From: Nymphaea colorata
Lineage: Eukaryota > Streptophyta > Magnoliopsida > Nymphaeales > Nymphaeaceae
Length of the DNA stretch: 64,000 nucleotides
Direction of reading: 5' to 3'
NCBI RefSeq assembly: GCF_008831285.2
Contig: NC_045144.1
Span: 3,650,268-3,714,267 of the forward strand
Shown here: positions 32,601 through 45,120 of the stretch, in pieces
Layout of the letters: the number at the start of each line of letters is the position of its first letter
Numbering within the stretch: the stretch's first letter is position 1
Position numbers and translations under genes: made by a program
The notes under the pieces: model-generated
What the model saw: the letters and a program-made list of their open reading frames with translations, nothing else
Database searches by the model: none
Told to the model about the DNA's origin: nothing

Positions 32601-34560
32601 ATTATTGAGCTGTCAGCCCCTTCTCCTAAGGATTTGTCTATGGCCATCAAAGAGGCCATTTTCCTAAGGATCTAAACCACAGGCAAACATCAAATTTAAC
32701 TCGACCTATCAAAAATTGTTGGATACATTACAGAAAAGAGCAGGGCAATGAAAAGCATGTTTCCGGGTACATTTTTTGTGCTTCGTGCCCTTCGGTTTGG
32801 GACGGTGATCAATTAGGGAAATTATTAAGGATTGAATGAGGCTTCAAAAGATGGCGATAAGGATGGCTGGAAGAAAGGGTTTGAGTTGTAGCAGCTGTTG
32901 ATGAGTCACATCGATAGAGAAGAAGACGTATAAGGAGCGGGAGAGAAAGAAAGCAACCTCGGAGATGCGGTGGTGCATTCAGGGCGTGAGAGATGCGGGT
33001 GGCCGCTTGTATGTTCGGGCTGCAAGTGGCGGGCAAGGACGGAATGAGAGAACGAAACATCGAGGGTGAGAGTCAGCGAGAAACACAAGAGAAATAATAG
33101 ATCAAGATTGAAAGAGGAGGAGAGACGGATTGCACCTGCCAGCAGAGCTGCGGGTGGTCGGGCGGCGGTCTAGGTGGCCGGCCGATGTTGAGCACAGAAA
33201 GAGGGAGATGAATTGAACAGAGGGACAGAGGCTAGAGAGCGTGAGAGTTGATGAACCAGGCTGCCGAGGAGAAACGGGCAGTGTTTTTTTTTTTTTTTTT
33301 CCTTTTGGTCATTCGGAACTATCGACGGGGCCTTGGCATGTCACGAGGGGCCAAAAACTAAGATCGACGGTGAAAAAAGAAACACCTGCGGTGTCATGGA
33401 TCTGTGACTTTCCTGGCCGCAGAAAAGCTTTAGCTCACAACTCATTCTCAATTAGACCGTCACAACAAGTTCCTTGATTTAACACCAACTGCAAGTTTTT
33501 CCAATTAATTAGACTTCCTACATATCCAAACTTCAACGATCGGTTGGAGCATCTCTCAACCCATTAACATCTGTATGTATAATTGCACCGACTAGTTGTG
33601 TTTGGTGAATATAGTTTTTCTCCACTCCTTTTTTGTTATCATTGTCATTGTTGCCGGTCGACTATGCCCGGCCAAGCCAGTAAAAGGATATGCTGCTTGC
33701 CCAGCTTAGGCATAGCTCAGGAAGCATGTGGAATCCAATCGAACGCTAAGTTAAGCAGAAAGCAATGCATGTGGAATGTGCAGTGCGATGGTGCAGAGAC
33801 GAAGTGTATAAACGCATCATGGTGAACAATCCTTTTAAAAGTGCAAGTTCATCGTTGGGAAATCAAATGGGTTCCCACGTGTAGTGTTTGGATGCACAAA
33901 GGAGTGCACATGGGTTAGGGGCAATTCCCTCAGTGGATGCATATGCAGCATTCTACAACCACGTAGAGTCACGCGGGAGTGAGCAAGTGAATGCTCATCG
34001 TCGAGTAGGGCGATGGCCGACCGCCTTACTTAATGACATATAGTCGTCAACTAGCTTCGGTTGGGGACTTCATCTCAAGGGAAGTCTACCTCCACCCAGA
34101 TTTCGTATGGAAGTAGATAGACACTTGGAGGAATGGCGAAGTTCTGACAGTGCCTCATGGCCACGGCTTGCCGATGGTCTACAATGGGATAAACTTGGGT
34201 GATGGTGTGTCGAGTGTTTTGTACTCCTCGTCTAGTTCACAGTCCCAAAAGATTGATGAACGCTTCCGCTAACTCAAGAGAGAGTCAGGTTGGCCGAAGG
34301 CTTTGAGGAATGCCTTTGGCACCGCGCGGGCTTGAAAAAGTCGGCCCGTGACAGTCATCTGCTTTCCCTTTTACACTTTTTCTCTTTTCCTCTCTAATAA
34401 AAAAAAGAAACGCCATAAACACCGTGCCGATTTCCCATGCATGTGTCTCCCTGGCCCATGTGTCATGCACACGAGTATATGCACTGTCCAAAGTCCTGTA
34501 CATGGATTTGCCTCTCTCTCTCACGATATATATATATATAGATATATATATGGTTGAGCT
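29659..34560. other. Unassigned intergenic region with microsatellites
   Basis: I find no frame with family motifs in about 4.9 kb. Visible items: (TA)n(TG)n at about 30659-30698; a CT-rich block at 31085-31250; a T-run at 33286-33300 inside a more GC-rich stretch (32800-33420) that looks gene- or transposon-derived but has no recognisable protein; a further GC-richer stretch at 33900-34360; and (AT)n at about 34528-34552. Confidence 0.45.
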
Positions 34561-34756
34561 TCAGATGCAAACGTGTGTGGCACCTTGTTAAGATTACAGA
34601 ACACAGAAACGAACAGATTATCATCATTCGGGTGTGGTACTATGTGTTTGAGGCCAAAGAATAGTTTTTCTTTATCCGTCAAAGACATAAAATATCCTTC
34701 CCAACATGTAATGTCTTGAATACAATAAGTGGGTCCTTGTCATTCTTCAAGCGGAG
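34561..34756 (-). repeat. Left arm of a 195-bp inverted repeat (pararetrovirus-like)
   Basis: Its reverse complement matches 35296-35491 with scattered mismatches (about nine in ten bases by eye). The sequence is that of the plus-strand element fragment to the right, so this arm is a copy in the opposite orientation. The arms are separated by about 540 bp. Confidence 0.85.
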
Positions 34757-34859
34757 TGGCAATTCTTCAGTGGTATTGCACAATTGTGGTCCCTCTTCCC
34801 TATGAATCCAAATTCCCTTCCACTATTGTACCTTCACCTTCCCTCTCACCCTCACACCT

Positions 34860-34872
34860 TGGTATCAGAGCC
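34860..34872 (+). other. Initiator-Met primer-binding site, pararetrovirus- or retroelement-type
   Basis: TGGTATCAGAGCC stands directly before an ATG at 34873. Caulimoviridae and many LTR elements prime from initiator Met tRNA at such a site. No LTR end (CA) is adjacent, which favours a pararetrovirus leader over an LTR element. Confidence 0.6.
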
Positions 34873-36756
34873 ATGGCCTTATCCTCCACTGCCAATAAGC
34901 CAACCAGTTCGATATCTACTGCTTCATCCTCTACACCCACTAGTTTACTTGATCGTTTCTTTACCCCGCAGACACCCATTCCTAACCTGCCACAACCACA
35001 AGCCTCCCAATTTGTTAAACATTACAATGACTACTAAATGGAAGACCCTATACGACCTGGTCAAAAACCCATGTACATCCAAGTAGTTGAACTCCTAAAA
35101 CAATGATACATATAAGGAGCACAGTTCTGCAGCCACAAGGATCACTATCCCAAGGGAATAGGACCAGATCGAACCCCCAACTACAAGTGTGTAGAAGTCT
35201 CTCAAATATCTCAAAGTTCTCCAGCTGAAGCCTGGAGTAAACAGAAAGTTTTGTTTGCCCAAAACAAAGCTATGCTTCTCTCAAGGAATGATTAAGCTTC
35301 GCTTGAAGAATGGCAAGGACCCACTTGTTGTATTCAAGACATTACATGTTGGGGAGGATATTTATGTCTTTGATGGACAAAGAAAAACTATTTTTTAGCG
35401 TCAAACACATAGTACCACACGCGTATGATGATAATCTGTTTGTTCCTGTGTTATGTAATCTCCACAAGGTGCCACACATGTTTGGATCTGAGATCCACAT
35501 AAGGGCAGCCCTGGACGAGCGAATCGAATGAGAATACATCTCAAAATGGATCGATTCGGAGCATGACATCAAATGCATCGAGGACCATAAACCAAAACTC
35601 AAGGAGCACACTGTACTAGACAGCGACGATGAGCATGAGCACAGACATGGTCATCTAGATCATGACAATGATTCTTCCTGTAGTCATGCCACATGTCATC
35701 TGCCCCAGAAAATCCACACAAAGAAAATCATGGAAGATGAATGCTGTTACAATTGGAAGTCGGCTCGACCTTCACACATGAAGATGCTTTCCCCTGTCCA
35801 GTCATGAAGGCACTCTATTTCTGGAGCAGGAACATCCTTAGAAATCTCTGAAATCCACTCTGCTCACATCGAACATGAAATAGAATCATCTGATGAAAAT
35901 TAAGAAGTTTCATTTACTCAAGATGCACCTTCAATCCCCTCTTGAGCACTATCACCAGCTTCAAATTGGACTACAGAATAAATTTTCTCTGTCCATGACC
36001 AAAAATATCCTGCAAGTTGGAATGGAGATTTCGAATGAAAGATTTCTACACGTGTATGCAGCGATTGCAAAATTTCTGCAACACAAAAAATACAAAGAAA
36101 GAAAGTCCTAGAAGAGCATATTCTCAAAATATCCAGAAAAACATGCCTACAAGCAGCCCTAGTTACAATTGCAGCCTACAAGATCACTAAGCTTAAAACT
36201 GGTACTTCCAACCATCAAAACATTCTCTAAGGAAACTTTATCCCCGAACAGAGACTCGGCAGTGAAGATGATGATGATGACTTCACCCAAAGTCCCCAAA
36301 GTTGAAACTGGTGTAATAGTGGTCAACTATGTTCTTAGTGTAGATTGGCCCTCAAAAAAGGCCTATAGCATGACCACAACAGAAGCATTCTAGAAAGGTA
36401 CACCCGAGTTCTGAGCAGATGTGAGTTATCTACTTCTACACTCGGCCTAGTCATCTAAAACCCAAGATGACAATACTCGGCAACTCAACTACCTCATTCA
36501 TTGGATCACATATGCAGAAAAGCATTTTAAGAGAATTGAAGAACAACTCCAAGCAGTACATGACAACATGGAAGCGGTCAAGTCTCTTCTGAATGAAGAA
36601 AAGAAAGAGGTTAAGGCACAAGAAAAAGAAGCCTTAAAGGCACACTCAAAAAACTTGTCGATCAGAGACATAAACCCCTACTCTTTCAGCAATCGACAAA
36701 AACCACCGGTTACAAAGATTTTTATCTCATGCCAAATTTTAAGGATGTTGATATGA
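34873..36756 (+). pseudogene. Decayed pararetrovirus-like coding region
   Basis: From the ATG at 34873 a frame of 55 codons (Ser/Thr/Pro-rich) ends at 35037; after that, similar coding potential continues in changing frames with many stops to about 36756. Visible features are an acidic D/E-H-rich stretch near 35600-35680, a lysine-rich stretch near 36060-36110, and a coiled-coil-like part near 36530-36640 with repeated E, K and Q. About 150 bp (35925-36075) recur at 42186-42345 next to a pararetroviral RT. I infer an old endogenous pararetrovirus coat- or movement-protein region, but I do not recognise the proteins themselves. It is thoroughly broken. Confidence 0.5.
35296..35491 (+). repeat. 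Right arm of the 195-bp inverted repeat
   Basis: Partner of 34561-34756. This arm lies in the plus-strand pararetrovirus-like fragment. Confidence 0.85.
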
Positions 36757-36761
36757 AAATG

Positions 36762-39700
36762 TAGGGCTGGGCATCGGGCCAGGCCGGGCCGGCCCGGCCC
36801 GATAAGAATGTCAAAATCTAAGCCCAGAAACTCTATCGGGCCGGGCTGGGCCCATGCAATATCGGGCCTCGGGCTTTAGTTAATGCCCGAAGCCCGGCCC
36901 GGCCAGTTTGATAACGGGCCGGGTGGGCTTAGTTGGGCTTTTGGGCGGGCCGGGCTGGGCTTCGTGCTGGGCTTGTTTCTCACAAATTCACAATAGTTGC
37001 CGGCATGACCTACCGTGATCATATAACAAAAGAAATTTATGATTACAAAACACCTTATTAAAGAATGAGCAAGAAGCACACATTCTATAAAGCAATTTCT
37101 CGAAGGATAAGCAAATAGAAGTAAAATTACACACAAACTAGAGCAATAAGTTCGCTTAATCATCTTTTTGACTGTCAATCTCATCAAGGATTACACATGT
37201 AATAAACAGGAAACATTCATTCCTCCTTGCCCAACCATGGCAATAAGTACTTCATCATCTTCACGTATAAGATCTACAGGAAACTTTCCTCCTTGTTTGT
37301 GTCTTACCACTGTACCTGTTCCGCACAACATGATATACTCAGCTTAATCTTCATGACAAAAACATGGTAAATTTGTATTTATTTTGTTTCATCTTTCCTG
37401 TGTCAACTGTCAAATACTTCCTTTGCTTTCTAACAATTAGTCAATAAAAAGAACTTTGTTCCCATCAACTGCAATATGTTTTATGTTTTCCAAAAAGTGT
37501 TAGACATTTTTGGGGCAATTTAAAGCATCCAACAGCAGATTCAATAAATCAAGTTCTATTCTTGAATAGTAACAATTGAACATCAAATCAGTGTCCTTTG
37601 GCTTTATCAAAATCATAGAGATAAAGAGTCTAGACAAGAATGACAAACAAAAAGTTCCTGAACTTACAAGATCCCAAACCACCTTAACAACCAAGACAAG
37701 AAAAGGGTACAAATCCCACCCACATAGCATGCTACATATATATTAGGAGAGCTGAGCAAACAAGAGCAACATCTGCATTTTCTTCCCATTGAGCAAAATC
37801 TGATCAAGCTTTGTTATGTGACGTCATTCTCCTTCAATTGTGTTTTCAGTGTAACAACCACACCCATTGCATTTGCATGAGAAAACAGAAACAAAAAGAG
37901 AGAAAGAGACAATAAGATTGATCTGATATGGTGCAACACTATGTTTATAGCATAAGAAACCAGCCTGTGTGTGCATGTGTGTCAAGGAGATTTTATAAAG
38001 TGTCAAGAAAATGTTATAACATTTTACCACAATGAAATATAAATCATGTTAATTCATCACGAGAAGATTCCTCCTTATCTTCAAAACTACAAAAAACACA
38101 TCACCACAAGCAAACTACAATGTTAGTATGTCATAGAAAACAAAAAGAATGATTAAAATTTAACATTAAACAATGAACATCTTACGTTTCACATGAGATA
38201 TCTTTATCACGAATCCAACTATGTGTGCAAACTAGTGCTTCAACAGTTTCAGAAGTGGTTGAACATCGATAATCATTAATGATTCTTCCAGCTGTACTGA
38301 ATACAGGCTCAGATGCAACTGTGGATATAGGGATTGCCAAGATATCTCGAGCCATTTTGGATAAAACTCTATATTTACTTTCATTTGCCTTCCACCAAGA
38401 TAATATATTGAAGTCTTCATTAGACCGAGATCGTTCTATTGGATCAGTTATATATGCTTCCAGATCTATGCGAGGTACTTGAGGAGATACAGAACTCATG
38501 TAATATGTGAAGAAGACATCTCTAGAAAAAGTTGAAGCTCTCCCTTCTTCAAAATCAACAATTATTGTGTTTCCATTTTCATTTTCTTCATCATTTGTAT
38601 TATACACGTTTTTGTACTCATCATACAATTCATAAAGACTGCTCTCTACTTTTTCATATTGTACTCTTGCATCAACTTCATTTAAGCTCTCAAGCAAATA
38701 TTTCAAGTATCCCAGTTTGGACCTAGGATCTAAGACAAATGCTATTCCAAAGAGGACATTGCAGTCATTTTTCCAATATTTGTCATACTTTTCTTGCATT
38801 TTTCTTGCTAATGACCTTATATAATTATTGTCTGCCGATTGATGTTTACGCAAATGGTTGTGTACATTCTGTATTTCTTCAAAAACTACATTAGCTGTTA
38901 CGTTTCTAGTGGCAGCGAAGATATTTGTAACATTATAGAATAACTTTAAAAACTGACACAAGGTAGTTGCATAAGACCATTCATCATCAGAAGGTAAATT
39001 TATATAATTGAGATCTACAGAAGATAAATGTTGAAATGCATCTTTGTAAAACAATACATCTCTCAACATGACATATGTAGAGTTCCATCTAGTTGAAACA
39101 TCGTAAGTTAATTTTTTTATACCAATCAAACTCACTGTTCTTATACAATCCTTAAAGGAATGTAACCTATTTAGTGATCACTTTACATATTTAACACTTT
39201 CACGAATTTTTGAAATTGTATCATGTAGATCCTGCATACTATCTTGAACCATAAGATTTAGAATATGCGCACCACAGCGAATATTCAAATGTTGCCCTTG
39301 CATTGGAATAAGATTTCTTCTTCCTAAGTTCTTTTTCAGTGTAGTTATTGCATTATCATTCGTCGAACAATTGTTAGCAGTAATAGAAAATAACTTTGAC
39401 TGAATGTTCCATTTAGAGATGCATTCTGATAAAGCCTCACACAAACTATTTGCATTATGTGGTGAAGGTACATGTACAAAACTAAACATATGAGCATGCA
39501 ACTTCCAATATCTATCAACATATTGTCCTGTCATGCATAGATAACCCAATGTCTGCTGCGAAGTCCACATATCAAATGTCAATGAAACTCGCTGCATAGA
39601 ATCATTTACAAATCCTTCAAGTCAGGCTTTCTCAGTCTTGTACATTGACATAATTTCTCATTTTAAAGTTCTTCTAGAAAATGGAATGAACCTATGGTTG

Positions 39701-40140
39701 CAAGCTTGAAGAAGTTTATTATGATATTTATATTCTGTCAAATTGAACGAAAGCTCATGTGCTATTACACACTTTGACATCAACTTTCTTATAGACTTCA
39801 TGTCAAATTTTTGTCTACATAGAGAGGTTGCACCAAAGTCATTAACTGCAAGTGATAAAGTTCTTTGTTTCCCTTCATTGATTTGCCTATTTAAACAAGA
39901 TTTTATATGTCGACTTAAATGGCTAGTTCCATGAGCACTGCTTGCTTTCAGTCGTTCTCCACAGTGTTTGCATTTGGCAAATTCTTCTCCTTTATATGTA
40001 ACCAATATAAAATCAATTCATACTTTTGAAGTCTTTTTTCTCTTGGAGACAGCTTCTCTCTCGGTAGATGATTCGATTGATTCCATATTAGAAGTTGGAC
40101 AATATTCTTTATCAGAGGAACCAGGCAACATAACTGACAT
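36762..40140 (-). mobile_element. hAT transposon (second family), right part decayed
   Basis: The 3' terminus on the minus strand is at 36762, where TAGGGCTGGGCATCGGGCC opens a GC-rich block of GGGCC/GGCCC motifs to about 36970. This kind of TAGGGCTGGGC terminus is typical of plant hAT elements. The transposase gene follows at 38182-40140. I found no matching inverted terminus beyond 40140 and no 8-bp duplication, so the other end is lost or diverged. The region 36970-38181 is noncoding. Confidence 0.65.
38182..40140 (-). pseudogene. BED-zinc-finger hAT transposase, one frame with four stops
   Basis: ATG at 40140 (opening MSVMLPGSSDKEYCP) to a stop at 38182, about 652 codons all in one frame, interrupted by stops near 40019, 39656, 39612 and 39176. 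BED zinc finger: CKHCGERLKASSAHGTSHLS then RHIKSC. Catalytic core: RVSLTFDMWTS, ending with RCGAHILNLMVQD. Middle: TYDVSTRWNSTYVMLRDVL and CNVLFGIAFVLDPRSKLGYL. C-terminal dimerisation domain: ILSWWKANESKYRVLSKMAR and TVASEPVFSTAGRIIND. It would cut and paste the element. Only point changes, no frameshifts, separate it from an open gene, so it died fairly recently or slowly. One stop (40019) stands where a Trp is expected. Confidence 0.9.
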
Positions 40141-41212
40141 AAGTTGAAATGTCACATGTAAATAACCAAAACAATAAAAAGAACCATTAAGATGCACAAT
40201 ATCATAGTAATGGACTTATTGAAACTGTTGATAAACAATAACTAAGATATAATAAGTTGCAACTTGTTTAAAGAAACAAACGTACCAAAATATATCAAAT
40301 TGAAGATTGAGGGATGGTACATGATAAACAAACATACCAAAACATGATCTCTATGTGCAGACCTAAAAGAGGAGCATTTCAACTAAAATAGAAGATGTAC
40401 CATTAACCATATCGACATATAAATGTTATAACCATATCAATATATAAATGTCAAGAGTCTAACCTTGGCAAATCAATAGGAGTTAAGTCAACCTGGTCCA
40501 AGAATTGAGTGTCTAGATAATGTTTCCTCTCTTAGCTTTGGCACGCTCAAAGACCTACAAAATCACATTAGAATTAAATTCATGAAGACCAACATCATTG
40601 AGCATGGATGGTAACAATGCAGAGCATTGGCTTGCAAATGTTTCCTCTCTTACCTTTATTTTTCTCCATTACAATCATCCAACATTAAAAGTAGTGATAG
40701 TATCTACAATGATTGTAGTGGCCACATAACAGTAGATAAACAGCACTGATGGTGAGAATAATCATATGTAAACTTATGATTGCAAATGGGGAAACCGTGG
40801 TGGTAGTGATAGCAAACAAAGAACGTATGATGAAACACTTAGCATGTGAGAACACCTCAAATGAGAAGTTGACAGATAATCTCACCAAAATGATTGTGCA
40901 ATTTCTAATGTGGATGAAAACATACGCTTATTTTTTTCTTTGTTAGAGGTGCAAAGACCATATCTTCCTTCACTCCAGCAATAATGTAGAGTCTCACTCT
41001 TTGCTGCCCTATTACAACTTCAATAATTGTCTTCCAACTTCAAAAGCTTGGAAATGTCAAATCCAGTTTCCTCCAAGACCTGATTTATTGTTGAGAAGTA
41101 AAAAAAGAACCGCTATTATAACTAGTGAAAAGAAGTGCTCTAGTATAACAAGAAGATAGCAATAGAGATCAATAAATAAATATTTTTTACACTGTTAGTG
41201 AATCTAATTGTC
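40141..41212. other. Intergenic, unassigned
   Basis: Upstream of the hAT transposase start on the minus strand; it may include its 5' region. No terminal repeat or coding motif recognised. Confidence 0.45.
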
Positions 41213-41990
41213 AAGGAACAACAAAAAGGAGGACTAAACTGCAACGAAGGACACACAAATAACAGAATACAAAATCTTTCCATGAGACAAGTCACGACAT
41301 ATTCAATTGGAACTTATTCAGAGCATAAAAAAATATACATCAACGCCTAGCTACAAAGAATTAATATACAAGTCAATGACCAAGAAACGCAAACTATACT
41401 CTAACATCAGTCACACAACATGCTTTGAATTCATTTAAACATCAGATAGACATCAGCAGGTGCGCTTGAGAAGAAAAAAGAAAGCATGTTTAATCTAAGT
41501 GAAGAAAGGGAAGCCCTATGTGGCCGACAACCACAGAGGGCTGCTATTTTCCTTCAGAAGAAGAAAGGGAAAAAAAAAAGGGCGTGAAACAAGGGAATAA
41601 GGAACAACAAAAAGGAGGACTAAACTGCAATGAAGGACACACAAATAACAAACAACAGAATACAAAATCTTTCCATAAGACAAGTCACGACATATTCAAT
41701 TGGAACTTATTCAGAGCATAAAAAAAATATACATCAACGCCTAGCTACAAAGAGTTAATATACAAGTCAATGACCATGAAATGCAAACTAATTCTAACAT
41801 CAGTCACACAACATCCTTTGAATTCATTTAAACATCAAATAGACATTAGTAGGTGCGCTTGAGAAGAAGAAAGAAAGCATGTTTAATCTAAGTGAAGAAA
41901 GGGAAGCCCTCTGTGGCCAACAACCACAGAGGGCTGCTATTTTCCTTCAGAAGAAGAAAGGGAAGAAAAAAAGGGCGTGAAACAAGGGAA
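41213..41990. repeat. Tandem duplication, two units of about 386-392 bp
   Basis: Unit 1 is 41213-41598 and unit 2 is 41599-41990. Both open AAGGAACAACAAAAAGG and end AAACAAGGGAA, and they differ by a modest number of substitutions and small indels (CAACAG-type insertion near 41649). No coding potential. Confidence 0.88.
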
Positions 41991-42185
41991 TGAGACTGAT
42001 AGGGAGAAAGGGAAAAGCAGCACACCTGCAAGAAGGACCGATGGAAAGAAGAATCCAGCACCCGGCGGTCGACAGACGATGAAGCAAGTAGAGCAGCTTT
42101 GTGATGGCGACGATCGACGGGAGGACTGGAGGAGGCAGCCGAGGGGCGACGGTCGGAGGAGGCAGTCTCGAGCTTATGCTACCAT

Positions 42186-42345
42186 TACCTCAAGATGCAC
42201 CTTCAATTTCCTCCAAAGCACTATCACCAGCTTCAAATTGGACTATGGAATAAATTTTCCTCTGTCCATGAACAAAAATATCCAGCAAGTTGGAATGGAG
42301 ATTTTGAATGAAGGATTTCTATAGGGTTATCCAGCGATTGGAGAA
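42186..42345 (+). pseudogene. Short pararetrovirus-like fragment matching 35925-36075
   Basis: About 150 bp with clear similarity to the plus-strand fragment at 35925-36075, in the same orientation. It encodes A-S-N-W-T and Q-K-Y-P-A-S-W-N-G-D-F-E in shifting frames. It lies 50 bp from a pararetroviral RT fragment on the other strand, which ties the two loci to one family. Confidence 0.65.
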
Positions 42346-42396
42346 GATTTTGCCTTGAGCCGCCCTCTATATCAGTACTTCTTTTTTGGGTAAAGG

Positions 42397-43080
42397 TCAT
42401 TTTATGTCCACAGTTACACTGTTCAATGAAATGTAGTTGATTACCATTCTTGCTTTCCCTTTCTTAATTTCAGCGTGATTTCTAACTATGAAGCTTGTGC
42501 TTGCATAGTGTGATTCAGACTTTTGAATCAAGCCTTTGTCTTCCAATTTCTGTATCTGAGACATGATTTCTTTTCTATCAATCTCAAAGCGTACAATTGG
42601 TCTGCTCTGTACAGGAATGTAATAAACAGTTGGTATGTGCGCCATTGGAGAATCTTCATCTCAGAATTGTAAAGGATGTTCAACACAGCAAAATTTCAGT
42701 AATTCTACAACCTATGTGAATTTAGGCAAACAATCTATTCTTTGTCCTGGTAGTATATTTATGGCTTTAATGGCCTTGATCCTTTCGACTTCTTCATCAA
42801 ACTCAAGTTCTTGCTTCATGATTTGAAGTAGAGTCATGTTTTTCGTCTTGACCTCTTTGTTTCTTTTCTTGTTTTGCATCCTTCTAAAAGAGGCAGACAA
42901 ACGCGGAACAACTTGTTGTTCTCTTTCTATCTTGAAAACAATACAGTCCCTACAAATGGTATATAGGTCTATTTCATCCAAAGTAACTGATCCTAGCCCA
43001 ATGTCATGTCCAGCATCATCGATCTATACGAAGTTGGCACTGATCATTTACTCTCCTATTTTGATTGGTACATTTTGACG
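42397..43080 (-). pseudogene. Endogenous pararetrovirus protease/RT fragment (Caulimoviridae-like)
   Basis: On the minus strand the first part (42981-42712) has VTLDEIDLYTICRDCIVFKI and a helical charged stretch, resembling the region between protease and RT. After two stops, 42645-42397 reads FEIDRKEIMSQIQKLEDKGL then TSFIVRNHAEIKKGKARMVI, the N-terminal part of a caulimovirid RT; the F-I-V-R-N-H and G-K-A-R-M-V-I-N-Y blocks differ from LTR retrotransposon RTs. The palm with its YxDD box is absent because the fragment stops at 42397. It is an integrated, inactive remnant. The virus genus cannot be told from this piece. Confidence 0.8.
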
Positions 43081-45120
43081 GGAATTTATCCTCAATTTTA
43101 GCTTATCAAAAAGAGAAAAACTAACAACCACTAAAACGAAGAAGAAACTACATCTTGGAAAATATCCTGCACATCTTTACACACGATTCTAAAATGCCTT
43201 CCATTAGTTGCACACATTCCTCAAAACCAATTTTAACAGCAGCAACCTACAAATTCAAGGATCAATAACTTAAAACACTTTATGGCCACTGTATTTTTTT
43301 TGGCAAACCCAAAACCTTGAAACCCCTTCAAAACCTAGTTGAGGACAGCTAGATTTTTAAATTCTTAATAGAGGGTACCTCCTATGTAAATCCGATTTGT
43401 TGACATCGCAAGCATAGACATAATTTCCTGAAAGACAAATAGCAGTCACTTTTTCATTAGTATGTGCTAAAGCATATCAAGAGAAAAGAGTTTCAACAAA
43501 CATGTAGTAGAGTAGAAAATAGGGTTTAGTTGAGTTCGATATCCAACCTTGACACAAAAACTAGATAAACATAGGCCGCTAACCTGTTGAAAATCAGTGG
43601 CCTTGTTCTATGAACTGGCAATTTCTAGTAGTTTGAGGAAAATAGACTAGATCTAGAAATTTTAGAACAGAACCAAATTGGTTTTTATTTAATAGTTACC
43701 AAAGCAGTTCCAGATAAGAAAACAAAATTTTGAAGGTGGTCTTATATTTTAAATGATTTTTTATGTGGAGAAACTTTTCTAAGAAAAAAGAGAACAGCAG
43801 CTACAATTCCTACACTACCTTCAAAATGGTCCTAAAATGAAAAATTCTATGCTCCCCCAAAAAAACTAATAGCTAGAAAAAAGAAGAAATAAAGACTCAA
43901 TTAAACAATCAAACATAAGTGGACTTCTACTCTATCCCTACCTGTCTAATCTATCCTTCCTTGCACTTTAAGCTCACTAATTCAACAATTGGAGCAAAAA
44001 AAGTAGGAATAAAAAGACACCAAGAAAATGAGGAAATAATCTTATGTTTACTAAGTTGAACCCTATGCTTATTAACTATCAGATATAAAATCTGACACAT
44101 GCACACACACACACACAAACACAAAGAAAAACCAAATCGATAAAGCAAGCAATAGTACAAAGTGTACAAACCTTTCCACTATTGCCATGAGATAGACTCT
44201 ACTTGAAAACTAAACAATGTTGGTCCTACCTAAGAAGCACTAGAAGTAATTTTGGTATACTTTTGTCGTGCCCAACAATGGCAACAAAAATTTGGCATGG
44301 TTTTTATGTTAAATCTCTTTAAGATGATATTTTTGATAAAAACTAATACAGCAAATTTTAAATTTATAACCAAAGTCCAATAAGTGGCAAGTCCATATCG
44401 AATATGGGGAACAAACAGATATTAAGATGGACCCAAAAATGCTTTCTCTAATGCCAAACATATATTAAGATAGCCAAAAAACGCAAGATTCTCTAGATGC
44501 ATCCGCCCTTTAATTTCTCCAAAAGTTCCTATGATCACCAACTAGGAAACAAATGAGACTTGGGAAATACATGCAAGAACTAGGTAAAAAATAGACTAAT
44601 TGATTCCTAGAAACTTGTTTGGTTGCTGCAAGCAATTTATTTTCTGCACATATATGTAATTTTCTCATAAACTTATAGCAAAAAATCTTTGTTTTCAATA
44701 TAAATTTGCAATCACTTTGCAACCACTGGGTCAAATCAGATTTCTTGCAATAAAATAAGCTAAACCCAAGGATAACAGGTATTAGCAAGCAGAACAAATC
44801 AATTATCAAAGGTTAAAGTCACCCAAACATCCACAATTTTGGAATAGAATTTTATGACAACAACAACTCTATCTCTACAGGTTAGGAGATTTCTGGTGTA
44901 TTGGGTGTGGTTTTCAAGCTCTTAGATGTACAAGCATAGCATTGGTTTCCTACCAAATTATGACAAACCAATAAAGAGAAAACACAAACAAACAACTGTT
45001 TACCTATCTTTATGCAAGTCATTATGAAATTCATTACACTCCATATGAATGGAATCTGTGTGAAGGGTAGCGGTTTTGGTAATAAGAAAATGACATCAGA
45101 GGGGTTGGGAGTTCCTCATA
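43081..45120. other. Intergenic, unassigned
   Basis: About 2 kb without recognised coding motifs. A (CA)n run lies at about 44100-44124. Open frames such as 44510-44809 show no family features. Confidence 0.45.
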
